A stretch of DNA of 64,000 nt, from NCBI RefSeq assembly GCF_036409155.1, contig NZ_JAZGLW010000001.1:3576898-3640897 (forward strand), read 5' to 3'. Shown here in pieces: positions 37,440 to 48,216 of the stretch. Below the pieces are notes generated by a model. The model searched no databases. It was not told the DNA's origin and was given only the letters and a program-made list of their open reading frames with translations. The DNA is from Mycobacterium sp. 050128. Lineage in GTDB: Bacteria > Actinomycetota > Actinomycetes > Mycobacteriales > Mycobacteriaceae. Position numbers and translations under genes: made by a program. Positions within the stretch are counted from its first letter, which is position 1, and every line of letters begins with the position of its first letter.

Positions 37440-38308
37440 CCGGACACGGCTTTCAGGTCGAGCCGGGCGATGCGCTGCGGGTCGGCCAGCACGTCGATGG
37501 CGGCGACCACGCCGGCGCGCACCACGAACGCCATGATCGCGGTGGGCCGGCCCGTGACGAAGACGACCGCGCCGGCCGCGCCGTTGACGGTCGCGGCGCG
37601 GACCTCGCGCTCGGGGGATGAGTAGCCGCGGGCCAGCTGGGCCACCGAGGACGCGCCCTGGGCGCGGAAAAGCCCTGCGCCGGAACCGAAGTCACCCCGC
37701 AGCACGACGTCGGGATGCAGCACCGACACCAGCCGGTCGAAGTCCCCGGAGCGCCCGGCCGCGAAGAAGGCGTCGACGGCCTCGCGCTGCGCGGTGAGGT
37801 CGGCGTCGGGAAGCGGGTCCGCGTCCTGGATCCGACGGCGCGCGCGGCTCGCCAGCTTGCGGGTCGCTTCCGGAGTGCGGTCGACGATGGGTGCGATCTG
37901 GTCGAACGGGACGGTGAAGACGTCGTGCAGAACGAATGCCAGCCGCTCGGCCGGCGTCAGGGTGTCCAGCACGACGAACAACGCCAGGCCCACCGCGTCG
38001 GCCAGCATCGCGCGGTGTTCGGGGTCGAACTCGCCCCGGGTGTCCACGATCGGATCCGGCAGCTGGGCGACCGGCTCCTCGCGGTGGCGAGCGTGCCGGT
38101 CGCGCAACGTGTTCAGGCAGATGCGGGCCACCACGGTGGTCAGCCAGGCATCCAGGTTGTCGATGTCGTCGGCGGAGCTACGGTCCAGCCGCAGCCAGGC
38201 TTCCTGCACGGCATCCTGCGCGTCGTCGATCGAGCCCAGCATCCGGTAGGCGATGGCGCCGAGCTGCGGCCGGGCCGCCTCGAACCGGGCTGTCAACGAA
38301 GCCGTCAC
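37436..38308 (-). CDS. ECF sigma factor with SnoaL-like C-terminus (SigJ/ECF41 type), 290 aa
   Basis: Region 2 (AYRMLGSIDDAQDAVQEAWL) and region 4 (LTPAERLAFVLHDVFTVPFD, TPEATRKLASRARRRI) of an ECF sigma factor, followed by a SnoaL-like domain of about 120 residues (DAFFAAGRSGDFDRLVSVLH). This fusion defines ECF41-type factors, which lack a classical anti-sigma factor and are regulated by their own C-terminus. The GTG overlaps the stop of the partner gene upstream (GTGA). ECF41 genes typically sit beside carboxymuconolactone decarboxylase-like, oxidoreductase or epimerase genes, as here. Confidence 0.88.
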   Translation of the reverse strand: MTASLTARFEAARPQLGAIAYRMLGSIDDAQDAVQEAWLRLDRSSADDIDNLDAWLTTVVARICLNTLRDRHARHREEPVAQLPDPIVDTRGEFDPEHRAMLADAVGLALFVVLDTLTPAERLAFVLHDVFTVPFDQIAPIVDRTPEATRKLASRARRRIQDADPLPDADLTAQREAVDAFFAAGRSGDFDRLVSVLHPDVVLRGDFGSGAGLFRAQGASSVAQLARGYSSPEREVRAATVNGAAGAVVFVTGRPTAIMAFVVRAGVVAAIDVLADPQRIARLDLKAVSG

Positions 38309-38901
38309 GCGCGGCCGGATTCGGGCAGGGCGCACACCCGGTTGCCGGAGAAGCCGGACGAGCCGATGCCGAGCGCGACATTGAACCGGGCACGCAGGTT
38401 GCCCAGGTTGATGACGTGGGTCAGGGCGACCAGCTGCGGCGTGTCGAAGTGGGCGCGCAGCGCGTCGAACAGCTCGTCGGTCACCTCGACCGGGGTCCGG
38501 CTCATCGCCGTGGCGTACCCGAGGATCAGCTTGTCGACGTCGTCGAAGCATGCGGCGTTGCGGTAATCGGCCATGCACAGCAGTTCTTCGTCGGTGATTC
38601 CCCACTGCCGGGCGATCTGCGAGCCGAGGTCGATGCAGTACTCGCAGCGCACCGTCGTCGCCGCCTTCAGCTCGGCCAGCGCGCGGTGGCGCGGGCGCAG
38701 GATGTCCAGCTTCGATTCGGCCATTTCCAGCTTGCCGATGGCGCTGAGCAATTTGGGGATGTGGGCATACATGCGCAGCGGCTCGAGCATGCCGGCCGTT
38801 TCCAGCCCGGCCATCTGCCCGAGCTTGCGTTTGGTGAAGAAGAACGCGATCTTGGCGCCCAGACTGGCGTCGTGGTCGGAGACTCCCTGAAGCCGGGACA
38901 T
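38305..38901 (-). CDS. Carboxymuconolactone decarboxylase-family protein, 198 aa
   Basis: CEYCIDLGSQIARQWGITDE is the AhpD/CMD core with the CxxC redox pair and downstream His-type helix; helical throughout. Start at ATG 38901 because upstream sequence is not like the family. It overlaps the ECF41 sigma gene behind it, so the two form one unit; CMD proteins of such pairs are thought to be peroxidase-like or redox enzymes under control of the sigma factor. Substrate unknown. Confidence 0.82.
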   Translation of the reverse strand: MSRLQGVSDHDASLGAKIAFFFTKRKLGQMAGLETAGMLEPLRMYAHIPKLLSAIGKLEMAESKLDILRPRHRALAELKAATTVRCEYCIDLGSQIARQWGITDEELLCMADYRNAACFDDVDKLILGYATAMSRTPVEVTDELFDALRAHFDTPQLVALTHVINLGNLRARFNVALGIGSSGFSGNRVCALPESGRA

Positions 38902-38993
38902 GGCGAACCTCCCGAATAGTCCTGAACAGTCAACGTGCGGACCTTTATGGCCCTCACTACGTCGACACCCGGCGGCGCGTAAACGTGACCGGG

Positions 38994-39335
38994 CTAGTGC
39001 CCGAACGTCGAACCCGATCCCTGGGTCTGCTGGCTCAGCGGTACGTCCATGTCGTACACCCGGGCATGGAACACGGTGCGATTCCGCAGCGCGGCCTGGA
39101 CCGCGCGATGCAGGCCGTCCTCGAGATAGATGACGCCTTTCCACCGCACGGCGTGCGGGAAAAGGTCGCCGTAGAAGGTGGAGTCCTCCGAGAGCAGCCG
39201 GTCCAGGGCCAGCACCGTGGTCGTGGTGACCAATTCGTCGAGCCGGATCTGCTGCGGCGGTATCTGGGACCAGTCCCGGTAGGAGAGCCCGTGTTCCGGG
39301 TAGGGCTTGCCGTCTCGTACACCCTTGAAAATCAT
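38994..39335 (-). CDS. Conserved protein, Rv2375-like, 113 aa
   Basis: From ATG 39335 the protein MIFKGVRDGKPYPEHGLSYR and DELVTTTTVLALDRLLSEDS matches Rv2375 of M. tuberculosis nearly throughout; that gene also lies between cfp2 and hrcA. The last 10 residues differ. No known domain; it has the look of a small cytosolic protein with a metal- or nucleotide-free fold. GGAG lies upstream at a somewhat long distance. The upstream open frame before the ATG is not part of the gene. Confidence 0.82.
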   Translation of the reverse strand: MIFKGVRDGKPYPEHGLSYRDWSQIPPQQIRLDELVTTTTVLALDRLLSEDSTFYGDLFPHAVRWKGVIYLEDGLHRAVQAALRNRTVFHARVYDMDVPLSQQTQGSGSTFGH

Positions 39336-39486
39336 TGGCGGATCTTCTCCGATGCGTCGTCGAGCCCCCTGCAAATACCTGGTGGACAGGCTAGCCGCAA
39401 AGTTGCCGAAAGTGCGCGGCAGACGCTCGCGCAGCGAGGTCAGCGCGTCGTGTGAGACCGTAAAATGGACGCGATCAAGGAGGTAG

Positions 39487-40524
<1,038 letters not shown>

Positions 40525-40595
40525 TCGCGCACCCCCAGGATTTGTGGACAGCCGCGTAACAGCGCGGCGAAAGACCCCTTACAGGAGAATCAGGC

Positions 40596-41738
40596 GTGGC
40601 ACGCGACTATTACGGGCTGCTGGGCGTGAGCAAAAACGCCGGCGATGCGGAGATCAAACGCGCATACCGAAAGCTGGCGCGCGAACTGCATCCCGACATC
40701 AACCCCGACGAGGCCGCGCAGGCGAAGTTCAAGGAAATCAGCGTCGCCTACGAAGTGCTGAGTGACCCGGAGAAACGCCGGATCGTCGACCTCGGCGGGG
40801 ACCCGCTGGAGAACGCGGCCGCCGGCGGCGGATTCGGCGGATTCGGCGGCCTGGGTGACGTGTTCGAGGCGTTCTTCGGCGGCGGCTTCAGCGGGGGCGG
40901 CACGTCGCGCGGCCCGATCGGCCGGGTTCGGCCGGGCTCGGACTCGTTGCTGCGGATGCGGCTGGACCTCGAGGAGTGCGCGACCGGCGTGACCAAACAG
41001 GTCACCGTCGACACCGCGGTGCTGTGCGACCGCTGCCAGGGCAAGGGCACCAACGGCGATTCCGCGCCGATCCCGTGTGACACCTGCGGCGGTCGCGGCG
41101 AGGTGCAATCGGTGCAGCGCTCGCTGCTGGGTCAGATGGTGACGTCGCGGCCGTGCCCCACCTGTCGCGGCGTCGGCGTGGTCATCCCCGACCCGTGTCA
41201 TCAGTGCATGGGCGACGGCCGGGTGCGGGCGCGCCGCGAGATCAGCGTCAAGATTCCCGCCGGTGTCGGCGACGGCATGCGCGTGCGGCTCGCCGCTCAG
41301 GGTGAGGTCGGGCCCGGGGGAGGGCCGGCCGGCGACCTCTACGTCGAGGTGCATGAGCAGGCCCACGACATCTTTGTCCGGGACGGCGACGACCTGCACT
41401 GCACGGTTTCGGTGCCGATGGTCGACGCCGCACTAGGCGCCACAGTCAGCATCGACGCCATCCTCGACGGCACCAGCGAGATCACCATTCCGCCTGGTAC
41501 ACAACCGGGTTCGGTCATCACGCTGCGCGGCCACGGGATGCCGCAGCTGCGCTCGGCGACCCGCGGCAATCTGCACGTCCACGTCGAGGTGGTGGTTCCC
41601 ACCCGGCTGGACGGCCACGACAGCGAACTGTTGCGCGAGTTGAAGAACCGCCGCAGCCGCGACGTGCCCGAGGTCCGCTCGACGCACGCCGGCGGCGGGC
41701 TGTTCAGCCGGCTACGCGAGACCTTCACCGGGCGCTAG
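40596..41738 (+). CDS. dnaJ2: DnaJ2, HSP40 co-chaperone, 380 aa
   Basis: J domain with HPD at 32-34, a Gly/Phe-rich linker, four zinc-finger repeats ([32 protein letters not shown]), and two C-terminal substrate domains. It stimulates DnaK ATPase. GTG start behind AGGAG. Directly follows hrcA as in M. tuberculosis (Rv2373c), 71 bases apart. Confidence 0.95.
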   Translation: MARDYYGLLGVSKNAGDAEIKRAYRKLARELHPDINPDEAAQAKFKEISVAYEVLSDPEKRRIVDLGGDPLENAAAGGGFGGFGGLGDVFEAFFGGGFSGGGTSRGPIGRVRPGSDSLLRMRLDLEECATGVTKQVTVDTAVLCDRCQGKGTNGDSAPIPCDTCGGRGEVQSVQRSLLGQMVTSRPCPTCRGVGVVIPDPCHQCMGDGRVRARREISVKIPAGVGDGMRVRLAAQGEVGPGGGPAGDLYVEVHEQAHDIFVRDGDDLHCTVSVPMVDAALGATVSIDAILDGTSEITIPPGTQPGSVITLRGHGMPQLRSATRGNLHVHVEVVVPTRLDGHDSELLRELKNRRSRDVPEVRSTHAGGGLFSRLRETFTGR

Positions 41739-41760
41739 CCACGATCCGAGGGGCCCGCAC

Positions 41761-42567
41761 ATGGTGGCGACGCTGTTCTACGTCGAAGCACTGCCCGACA
41801 CCGGTGGGCTGGCCGTCGTCGACGGCGACGAGGGGTTCCACGCCGCGACGGTGCGCCGGATCCGGTCCGGGGAGGAATTGGTGCTCGGCGACGGCGCCGG
41901 GAACGTGGCCCGCTGCGTGGTCGAACAATCCGGACGCGACGGCTTACGGGCCCGGGTGCTCGACCGTTGGACCGTCGAGCCCGCCGCGCCGCCGGTGACG
42001 GTGGTGCAGGCGCTGCCCAAATCCGAGCGCTCGGAGTTGGCGATCGAGTTGGCCACCGAGGCCGGCGCGGATGCGTTCTTGGCCTGGCAGGCGGCCCGCT
42101 GCGTGGCCAGCTGGCAGGGCGCCCGCGTCGAGAAGGGGCTGCGCCGCTGGCGTGCCGTGGCCCGGTCGGCGGCCCGGCAATCGCGACGGGCCCACCTCCC
42201 ACCGGTTGACGGCGTGTTGTCGACGGCGGCACTGGTCCAGCGGATCCGCGACGAGGTGGCAGCCGGCGCGGCGGTCGCGGTCTTGCACGAGTCGGCGACC
42301 GAACGGATCGCGGACGTCGCGGTGGCGGGGGCGAATTCGCTGTTCCTGGTGGTCGGTCCCGAGGGAGGCATCGCGCCGGATGAGCTCGCGTTGCTGACCG
42401 ACGCCGGCGCCGTCGCGACCCGGCTGGGCCCGCAGGTGCTGCGGACTTCGACGGCCGCCGCGGTGGCCCTGGGCGCACTCGGCGTGCTCACCGCGCGATG
42501 GGAGCGAACCGCCGAGGTCGAGTCGGCGCAGCCGCTCGGAGCTGACCAGACGGAGCCCTCGGCGTAG
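41761..42567 (+). CDS. rsmE: RsmE, 16S rRNA m3U1498 methyltransferase, 268 aa
   Basis: SPOUT-fold methyltransferase: N-terminal PUA-like domain, then [13 protein letters not shown] and [13 protein letters not shown], the SAM-binding knot motifs. Methylates U1498 of 16S rRNA. Rv2372c is its M. tuberculosis counterpart. 22 bases after dnaJ2. In M. tuberculosis a PE_PGRS gene and two small genes separate this from phoH; they are absent here. Confidence 0.92.
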   Translation: MVATLFYVEALPDTGGLAVVDGDEGFHAATVRRIRSGEELVLGDGAGNVARCVVEQSGRDGLRARVLDRWTVEPAAPPVTVVQALPKSERSELAIELATEAGADAFLAWQAARCVASWQGARVEKGLRRWRAVARSAARQSRRAHLPPVDGVLSTAALVQRIRDEVAAGAAVAVLHESATERIADVAVAGANSLFLVVGPEGGIAPDELALLTDAGAVATRLGPQVLRTSTAAAVALGALGVLTARWERTAEVESAQPLGADQTEPSA

Positions 42568-42622
42568 ACTGAGGCATCCGATCAACCCCTGACGAGCCGA
42601 GAAGGCAGGCACCGGAAACCAC

Positions 42623-43681
42623 GTGACGTCACGCGAGACCAACGCTGCTGACGCAGCTGGGGCCCTGCAGGCCGACGCTCAGGTTCGCAGCAGCATCGAC
42701 ATTCCTCCCGATCTCGTCGTGGGCTTGCTGGGCTCGTCGGACGAGAATCTGCGCGCCCTCGAACGCATCCTGGCCGCCGACTTGCATGTTCGCGGCAACG
42801 CCGTCACCCTCTCGGGTGAACCGGCCGACGTCGCGCTGGCCGAGCGCGCGATCTCCGAACTGATCGCGATCGTGGCCAGCGGCCAATCGCTGACCCCGGA
42901 ATTGGTGCGCCACAGTGTCGCGATGCTGGCCGGCACCGGCGACGAGTCACCCGCCGAGGTGCTCACCCTCGACATCCTGGCGCGCCGTGGCAAGACCATC
43001 CGGCCCAAGACCCTCAACCAGAAGCGTTACGTCGACGCCATCGACGCCCACACCATCGTGTTCGGGGTCGGCCCGGCCGGTACCGGCAAGACCTACCTGG
43101 CCATGGCCAAGGCGGTCCATGCGCTGCAGTCCAAGCAGGTCAGCCGGATCATCCTGACCCGGCCCGCGGTGGAAGCCGGTGAGCGCCTGGGCTTTTTGCC
43201 CGGCACGCTGAGCGAGAAGATCGATCCGTATCTGCGTCCGTTGTATGACGCGCTGTACGACATGATGGACTCCGAGCTGATTCCGAAGCTGATGTCGGCC
43301 GGGGTGATCGAGGTGGCGCCGCTGGCGTACATGCGGGGACGCACGCTCAACTCCGCATTCATCGTTCTCGACGAGGCGCAGAACACCACCGCCGAACAGA
43401 TGAAGATGTTCCTCACGCGACTTGGCTTCGGGTCCAAGATCGTCGTGACCGGGGACATGACCCAAGTCGACCTGCCGGGCGGCGCCCGGTCCGGCTTGCG
43501 GTCGGCCGTCGACATCCTCGATGACGTCGACGACATCTACATCGCCGAGCTGACCAGCGTGGACGTGGTGCGCCATCGGCTGGTTTCGGAGATCGTCGAC
43601 GCCTATGCGAGGTTTGAGGAACCCAACTCGGGCATGAATCGGGCGGCTCGGCGGGCATCCGGAACCCGAAGTCGCCAATGA
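42623..43681 (+). CDS. phoH: PhoH-family ATPase, 352 aa
   Basis: Walker A GPAGTGKT with the following YLAMAKAV, Walker B FIVLDEAQN, and the KH-like N-terminal part. Same length as M. tuberculosis PhoH1 (Rv2368c). The family is linked to RNA handling together with YbeY. GTG start at 42623, 55 bases after rsmE; AGAAGG lies further back. ybeY follows 18 bases behind. Confidence 0.92.
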   Translation: MTSRETNAADAAGALQADAQVRSSIDIPPDLVVGLLGSSDENLRALERILAADLHVRGNAVTLSGEPADVALAERAISELIAIVASGQSLTPELVRHSVAMLAGTGDESPAEVLTLDILARRGKTIRPKTLNQKRYVDAIDAHTIVFGVGPAGTGKTYLAMAKAVHALQSKQVSRIILTRPAVEAGERLGFLPGTLSEKIDPYLRPLYDALYDMMDSELIPKLMSAGVIEVAPLAYMRGRTLNSAFIVLDEAQNTTAEQMKMFLTRLGFGSKIVVTGDMTQVDLPGGARSGLRSAVDILDDVDDIYIAELTSVDVVRHRLVSEIVDAYARFEEPNSGMNRAARRASGTRSRQ

Positions 43682-43699
43682 TGGTGCGGTGAGCAGGCC

Positions 43700-44233
43700 A
43701 TGACGATCGAAGTGTCCAACGAATCCGGCATCGACATCTCCGAAGCGGAGTTGGTGAGCGTCGCGCGCTTCGTCATCGCCAAAATGGACGTCAATCCGGG
43801 CGCCGAGCTGTCGATGGTGCTGCTGGACACCGCGGCGATGGCCGACCTGCACATGCGCTGGATGGACCTGCCCGGCCCGACCGACGTGATGAGTTTTCCG
43901 ATGGACGAGCTCGAGCCCGGTGGCCGTCCGGACGCACCCGAGCCGGGGCCGTCGATGCTGGGCGACATCGTGCTGTGCCCGGAATTCGCCGCCGAGCAGG
44001 CCGCCGCGGCGGGCCACAGTCTCGGACAAGAGTTGGCGCTGTTGACGATTCACGGCGTGCTGCACCTGCTCGGCTACGACCACGCCGAGCACGACGAGGA
44101 GAAGGAGATGTTCGCCCTCCAGGGGCGGCTTCTCGAAGAGTGGGTAGCCGACCAGGTCGAGGCGTACCACTACGACCGGCAGGATGAGCGCGACCGCCGG
44201 TTGCTGGACAAGTCAAGGTACTTCGACAATTGA
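43700..44233 (+). CDS. ybeY: YbeY, endoribonuclease, 177 aa
   Basis: Zinc site [15 protein letters not shown], the family signature H3xH5xH. Acts in 16S rRNA 3' processing and 70S quality control. Follows phoH as in most bacteria. Its TGA overlaps the TTG start of the next gene (TTGA). Confidence 0.95.
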   Translation: MTIEVSNESGIDISEAELVSVARFVIAKMDVNPGAELSMVLLDTAAMADLHMRWMDLPGPTDVMSFPMDELEPGGRPDAPEPGPSMLGDIVLCPEFAAEQAAAAGHSLGQELALLTIHGVLHLLGYDHAEHDEEKEMFALQGRLLEEWVADQVEAYHYDRQDERDRRLLDKSRYFDN

Positions 44234-45510
44234 GCCCACTAAAAAGCCCTTTGAAGAGAGCACTCTGGATCGCGGTTTCGGCCGCCATAGCCTTTGCACC
44301 CTCGGTGGTGCTGGTCAGCATGTCCGGTGTGGCAGCGGCGTCTCCGTGCGCCGGCGAGGGGGCTAACCCCGTCTCCTGCCAGCACTGCATGTTCTATGTG
44401 GAGGCGTATCACACCGCGAACGTGTGCAACGCCCCGGCGCCGCGACCGGCCCCCGCACCGACGAGTACCCCGGTGTATATCCCCGAGCCGCCGTCGTTGC
44501 CCATACCGCCGAGTCCCACCCGCCCGGCGCCGACGCCGGTGCAGACCCCGAAGATCAATCCGCCGGCCCCCGGAGGGCCACGCAACGTCGGGGTGGTGAC
44601 CCCGCCGAAGAAGCTGGATGCACCCCCGCAGGCGGTCGCGGCGGCCAAGGCCGCACCGGTGGCGCGGCTCAATCCCGCCGACCCGCCGAAACCGCCGACC
44701 TCGACGGACTTCAACCAGCAGGTACAGAACGTCGTCAGCAACCACAGCGAAAACATCGACCAGATCAGGGCCGACAATAAGGTGCTGGTCCGCCCCCGCC
44801 ACTGGGACTTCGTCGATTACGACGAGTATCACCGCCCGACGCTGTACAACCCGCTCAGCCAGGCGATGACCTTCCGTTACACCTACGACGGCGCGTCCCG
44901 GGATGCGTATCTGCCGGCCGGCGGCCGGATCGTGCTGGATGCCGGCATCGCGGGCCTGGTCCCGTTCACCGCGGTCGGCGAGAGCTATCTGGTCGCCGGC
45001 AGCTTCTACGGCGGGGCCTTCGTGCCGCCGCCCAACTCGCAGGGTCCGCCGCCCCCGAAGTACGCCGCGCCGGCGCCCCCGACGCTGTACCAGAACGTCT
45101 TGGCCGAAGTCCCCGCCGACAACCAGATCGTGCAAGTCGGCCAGGTGGCGGTGCTGGGGCGCGACGAAAGTCAACCAACGGGCAGCCAGGACAGCTTCCT
45201 GCTCGACGACACCACCGTTGCCTGGGGCCAGGTGAGCGATCCCACCAGCGGCGTGCAGATCAGGGTCAGCAAGACCCAGTCGCTGCCCGGCTTCGGGCCG
45301 ACCGACAACGGCGACTTCTTGGTGACGCTGGCCGTCCACGGGGACCAAACCCAACCCGCCGCGTCCGCCCCGCCGCCCCAACCCTGGTGGCCGTGGGCGG
45401 TGCGGTACGGGCTGCTGGTGCTGGCGGTCGTGTTCATTGCCGGCTTGCTCAATCGTCGAGCCAAGGGTGATGAGGTCAAGAAAGAGTCCGCGACCGAGCC
45501 AAGGCGTTAG
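44230..45510 (+). CDS. Proline-rich, membrane-anchored exported protein, 426 aa
   Basis: TTG start overlapping ybeY; it is needed to include the whole signal sequence (basic KSPLKR, then [18 protein letters not shown], ending VAAAS). Residues 65-150 are proline/alanine rich with [18 protein letters not shown] runs. A globular part follows (about 165-270, [20 protein letters not shown]). A C-terminal helix ([19 protein letters not shown]) and basic tail anchor it. Four cysteines near the mature N-terminus may form disulfides. In M. tuberculosis ybeY is followed directly by the CBS gene, so this looks like an insertion. Function unknown. Confidence 0.75.
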   Translation: MSPLKSPLKRALWIAVSAAIAFAPSVVLVSMSGVAAASPCAGEGANPVSCQHCMFYVEAYHTANVCNAPAPRPAPAPTSTPVYIPEPPSLPIPPSPTRPAPTPVQTPKINPPAPGGPRNVGVVTPPKKLDAPPQAVAAAKAAPVARLNPADPPKPPTSTDFNQQVQNVVSNHSENIDQIRADNKVLVRPRHWDFVDYDEYHRPTLYNPLSQAMTFRYTYDGASRDAYLPAGGRIVLDAGIAGLVPFTAVGESYLVAGSFYGGAFVPPPNSQGPPPPKYAAPAPPTLYQNVLAEVPADNQIVQVGQVAVLGRDESQPTGSQDSFLLDDTTVAWGQVSDPTSGVQIRVSKTQSLPGFGPTDNGDFLVTLAVHGDQTQPAASAPPPQPWWPWAVRYGLLVLAVVFIAGLLNRRAKGDEVKKESATEPRR

Positions 45511-45515
45511 CACCG

Positions 45516-46820
45516 TTGACCGGGATATCTCAGCTCCTCGGTGCGCTCGCGTTGATTGTTCTGGGTGGGGTCTTCGCGGCGATCGACGGAGCCATCAGCA
45601 CGGTGTCGCTGGCCCGAGTGGCCGAGCTGGTGCGCGACGAGCGGCCCGGTGCGCGATCGCTGTCGAAGGTGATGGCCGACCGGCCGCGCTACATCAACCT
45701 CGTGGTGCTGTTGCGCATCACATGCGAGGTCACCGCGACCGTACTGCTGGTGGTCTTTCTGTACGACAACTTCGGCCTGAACTGGGCGGTGTTCGGCGCG
45801 GCGACCATCATGGTGCTGACCAGCTTTATCGTCATCGGGGTGGGCCCGCGCACGCTCGGCCGTCAGCACGCGTATCAGATCTCGCTGGTGCTGGCCATTC
45901 CGCTGCAGGTGATTTCGTCGCTACTGATGCCGGTCAGCCGCCTGCTGGTGGTCATCGGTAACGCGCTCACCCCGGGCCGCGGCCTGCGCAACGGACCGTT
46001 CGCGTCCGAGATCGAGTTGCGCGAAGTCGTCGACCTGGCCCAGCAGCGCGGCGTGGTGGCCGCCGACGAGCGCCGGATGATCGAGTCGGTGTTCGAACTC
46101 GGCGATACCCCGGCGCGCGAGGTGATGGTGCCGCGCACCGAGATGATCTGGATCGAGAGTGACAAGTTCGCCAGCCAGGCGATGAACTTGGCGGTGCGCA
46201 GCGGACATTCGCGCATCCCGGTGATCGGCGAGAACGTCGACGACATCGTCGGCGTGGTGTACCTGAAAGACCTTGTCGAGCAGACGTTCTTGGCCGCTGA
46301 CGGTGGGCGTGACATCAAGGTGGCGCAGGTGATGCGCCCGGCCGTCTTCGTGCCCGACTCCAAGCCGCTGGATGCGCTGCTGCGCGAAATGCAGCGCGAC
46401 CGCAACCACATGGCGCTGCTCGTCGACGAGTACGGCGCGATCGCCGGTCTGGTCAGCATCGAAGACGTGCTGGAGGAGATCGTCGGTGAAATCGCCGACG
46501 AATACGACGAGGCCGAGGTGGCACCGATAGAAGATTTGGGCGACAAGCACTTTCGGGTGTCGTCGCGGCTGCCGATCGAAGACGTCGGCGAACTCTACGA
46601 CGTCGAATTCGACGACGATCTCGACGTCGACACGGTGGGCGGCCTGCTGGCACTCGAGTTGGGGCGGGTTCCGCTGCCCGGTGCCGAGGTGGTCTCGCAC
46701 GGCCTGCGGCTGCGCGCCGAAGGCGGCACCGACCATCGCGGGCGGGTGCGGATCGGCACCGTGCTGCTGAGCCCGGCCGAGCCGGCGGACCACGAACTCG
46801 AGGGCACGCATCATGGCTGA
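45516..46820 (+). CDS. CNNM/CBS-domain membrane protein (CorC/HlyC type), 434 aa
   Basis: DUF21-type membrane part (four helices, residues 5-130), two CBS domains ([40 protein letters not shown]) and a CorC/HlyC C-terminal domain. Matches Rv2366c. Family members move or sense Mg2+ or Co2+. Start TTG at 45516, chosen because MTGxxQLLG-type N-termini are conserved in the M. tuberculosis protein; no good ribosome site. Overlaps the next gene by 8 bases. Confidence 0.88.
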   Translation: MTGISQLLGALALIVLGGVFAAIDGAISTVSLARVAELVRDERPGARSLSKVMADRPRYINLVVLLRITCEVTATVLLVVFLYDNFGLNWAVFGAATIMVLTSFIVIGVGPRTLGRQHAYQISLVLAIPLQVISSLLMPVSRLLVVIGNALTPGRGLRNGPFASEIELREVVDLAQQRGVVAADERRMIESVFELGDTPAREVMVPRTEMIWIESDKFASQAMNLAVRSGHSRIPVIGENVDDIVGVVYLKDLVEQTFLAADGGRDIKVAQVMRPAVFVPDSKPLDALLREMQRDRNHMALLVDEYGAIAGLVSIEDVLEEIVGEIADEYDEAEVAPIEDLGDKHFRVSSRLPIEDVGELYDVEFDDDLDVDTVGGLLALELGRVPLPGAEVVSHGLRLRAEGGTDHRGRVRIGTVLLSPAEPADHELEGTHHG

Positions 46821-47133
46821 GCAACTCGACTCCGAGGACGCCAAGCTGGTGGTGCTGGCCCGCGCCGCAATGGCCCACGCCCACGCCCGCAGCGCCGCCT
46901 CGGTGCGCGACGTCGACGGCCGCACGTATGCGGCTGCGCCCGTGGACTTGTCGGCGCTGCGGCTCACCGGACTGCAGGCCGCGGTCGCCGCGGCCGTATC
47001 CAGCGGGGCGACGGGGCTGGAGGCCGCCGTGCTGGTGGCGGGGTCGGCCGACGACGCCGGCATCGCCGCTGTGCGCGAGCTCAGCCCCACCGCGGCGATC
47101 ATCCTGACCGATCGCGGCGGCACCCCGCTATGA
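46813..47133 (+). CDS. Cytidine deaminase-like protein, Rv2365c-type, 106 aa
   Basis: Small protein of the cytidine-deaminase-like fold ([29 protein letters not shown]) located between the CBS gene and era as in M. tuberculosis. The zinc-binding HxE and PCxxC motifs of true deaminases are missing, so enzymatic activity is doubtful. It overlaps both neighbours (ATGA with era). Confidence 0.82.
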   Translation: MAEQLDSEDAKLVVLARAAMAHAHARSAASVRDVDGRTYAAAPVDLSALRLTGLQAAVAAAVSSGATGLEAAVLVAGSADDAGIAAVRELSPTAAIILTDRGGTPL

Positions 47134-48029
47134 GCGAATTCCGTTCGGGCTTCGTATGTTTGGTGGGCCGGCCGAACACCGGCAAGTCGACGCTGACAAA
47201 CGCTCTGGTCGGCACCAAGGTGGCGATCACCTCGAAGCGCCCGCAGACCACCCGCCACACCATCCGCGGCATCGTGCACCGGGAGAACTTTCAGATCATT
47301 CTGGTCGACACCCCGGGCCTGCACCGGCCGCGCACCCTGCTGGGCAAGCGGCTCAATGAATTGGTCCGGGACACCTACACCGAAGTCGACGTGATCGGGC
47401 TGTGCATCCCGGCCGACGAGGCCATCGGACCCGGAGACCGCTGGATCCTCGACCAGATTCGTTCGGTCGCCCCGAAGACCACCCTCGTCGTCATCGTCAC
47501 CAAAATCGACAAGGTGCCCAAGGACCGGGTGGCCGCCCAGCTCCTCGCGGTCAGTGAACTCGTCGACGGTGCGGCCGAAATCGTTCCGGTGTCAGCGGTG
47601 GCCGGCACCCAGGTCGACGTGCTGATCGACGTGTTGGCCGCCGCGCTGCCCCCCGGCCCGGCGTATTACCCCGACGGGGAGCTGACCGACGAGCCCGAAG
47701 AGATCTTGATGGCCGAGCTGATCCGCGAGGCCGCACTGGAAGGTGTTCGCGACGAGCTTCCGCATTCACTGGCGGTGGTGATCGACGAGGTCAACCCGCG
47801 CGAGGACCGCGACGACCTGATCGACGTGCACGCGCTGCTCTATGTCGAGCGGGACAGCCAGAAGGGCATCATCATCGGCAAGGGCGGGGCCCGGCTTCGC
47901 GAAGTGGGCACGGCGGCGCGCGCGCAAATCGAGAAACTGCTCGGCACCAAGGTCTATCTCGAACTGCGCGTAAAGGTCGCCAAGAACTGGCAAAGCGACC
48001 CCAAACAACTTGGGCGACTAGGCTTTTAG
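47130..48029 (+). CDS. era: Era, ribosome-assembly GTPase, 299 aa
   Basis: G1 GRPNTGKST, G3 DTPG, G4 TKID, G5 SAVAG, then a C-terminal KH domain (IIIGKGGARLREVGTAAR). Binds 16S rRNA 3' end and completes 30S assembly. Last gene of the hrcA block; in M. tuberculosis amiA2 comes next, here 7 kb of Esp and stress genes lie between. Confidence 0.96.
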   Translation: MSEFRSGFVCLVGRPNTGKSTLTNALVGTKVAITSKRPQTTRHTIRGIVHRENFQIILVDTPGLHRPRTLLGKRLNELVRDTYTEVDVIGLCIPADEAIGPGDRWILDQIRSVAPKTTLVVIVTKIDKVPKDRVAAQLLAVSELVDGAAEIVPVSAVAGTQVDVLIDVLAAALPPGPAYYPDGELTDEPEEILMAELIREAALEGVRDELPHSLAVVIDEVNPREDRDDLIDVHALLYVERDSQKGIIIGKGGARLREVGTAARAQIEKLLGTKVYLELRVKVAKNWQSDPKQLGRLGF

Positions 48030-48216
48030 CGAAATCAGAGTTCACGGCCGACGGGCGCACCGGCTGGTGCCCAACAACTGTGCCGATCCGCTGCGCGAAT
48101 CGAGCCGATCCGCGCCAAGAATCCTTTGAGGGCTCTGCTAGATGGTTCCCCTAACGGTCGAAGAGACAACGGCCGACGGAGTCCAGACACCTGGCAGCTA
48201 AGGAGGGTCGCTCGCG
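48030..48216 (+). promoter_or_regulatory. Upstream region of the Esp cluster
   Basis: 187 bases separate era from the EspB-like gene. An imperfect hairpin at 48053-48072 (GGGC-G-CACC, GGTGCCC) may end the era transcript. AAGGAGG at 48200-48206 is the ribosome site of the EspB-like gene. I see no clear promoter motif. Confidence 0.35.
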
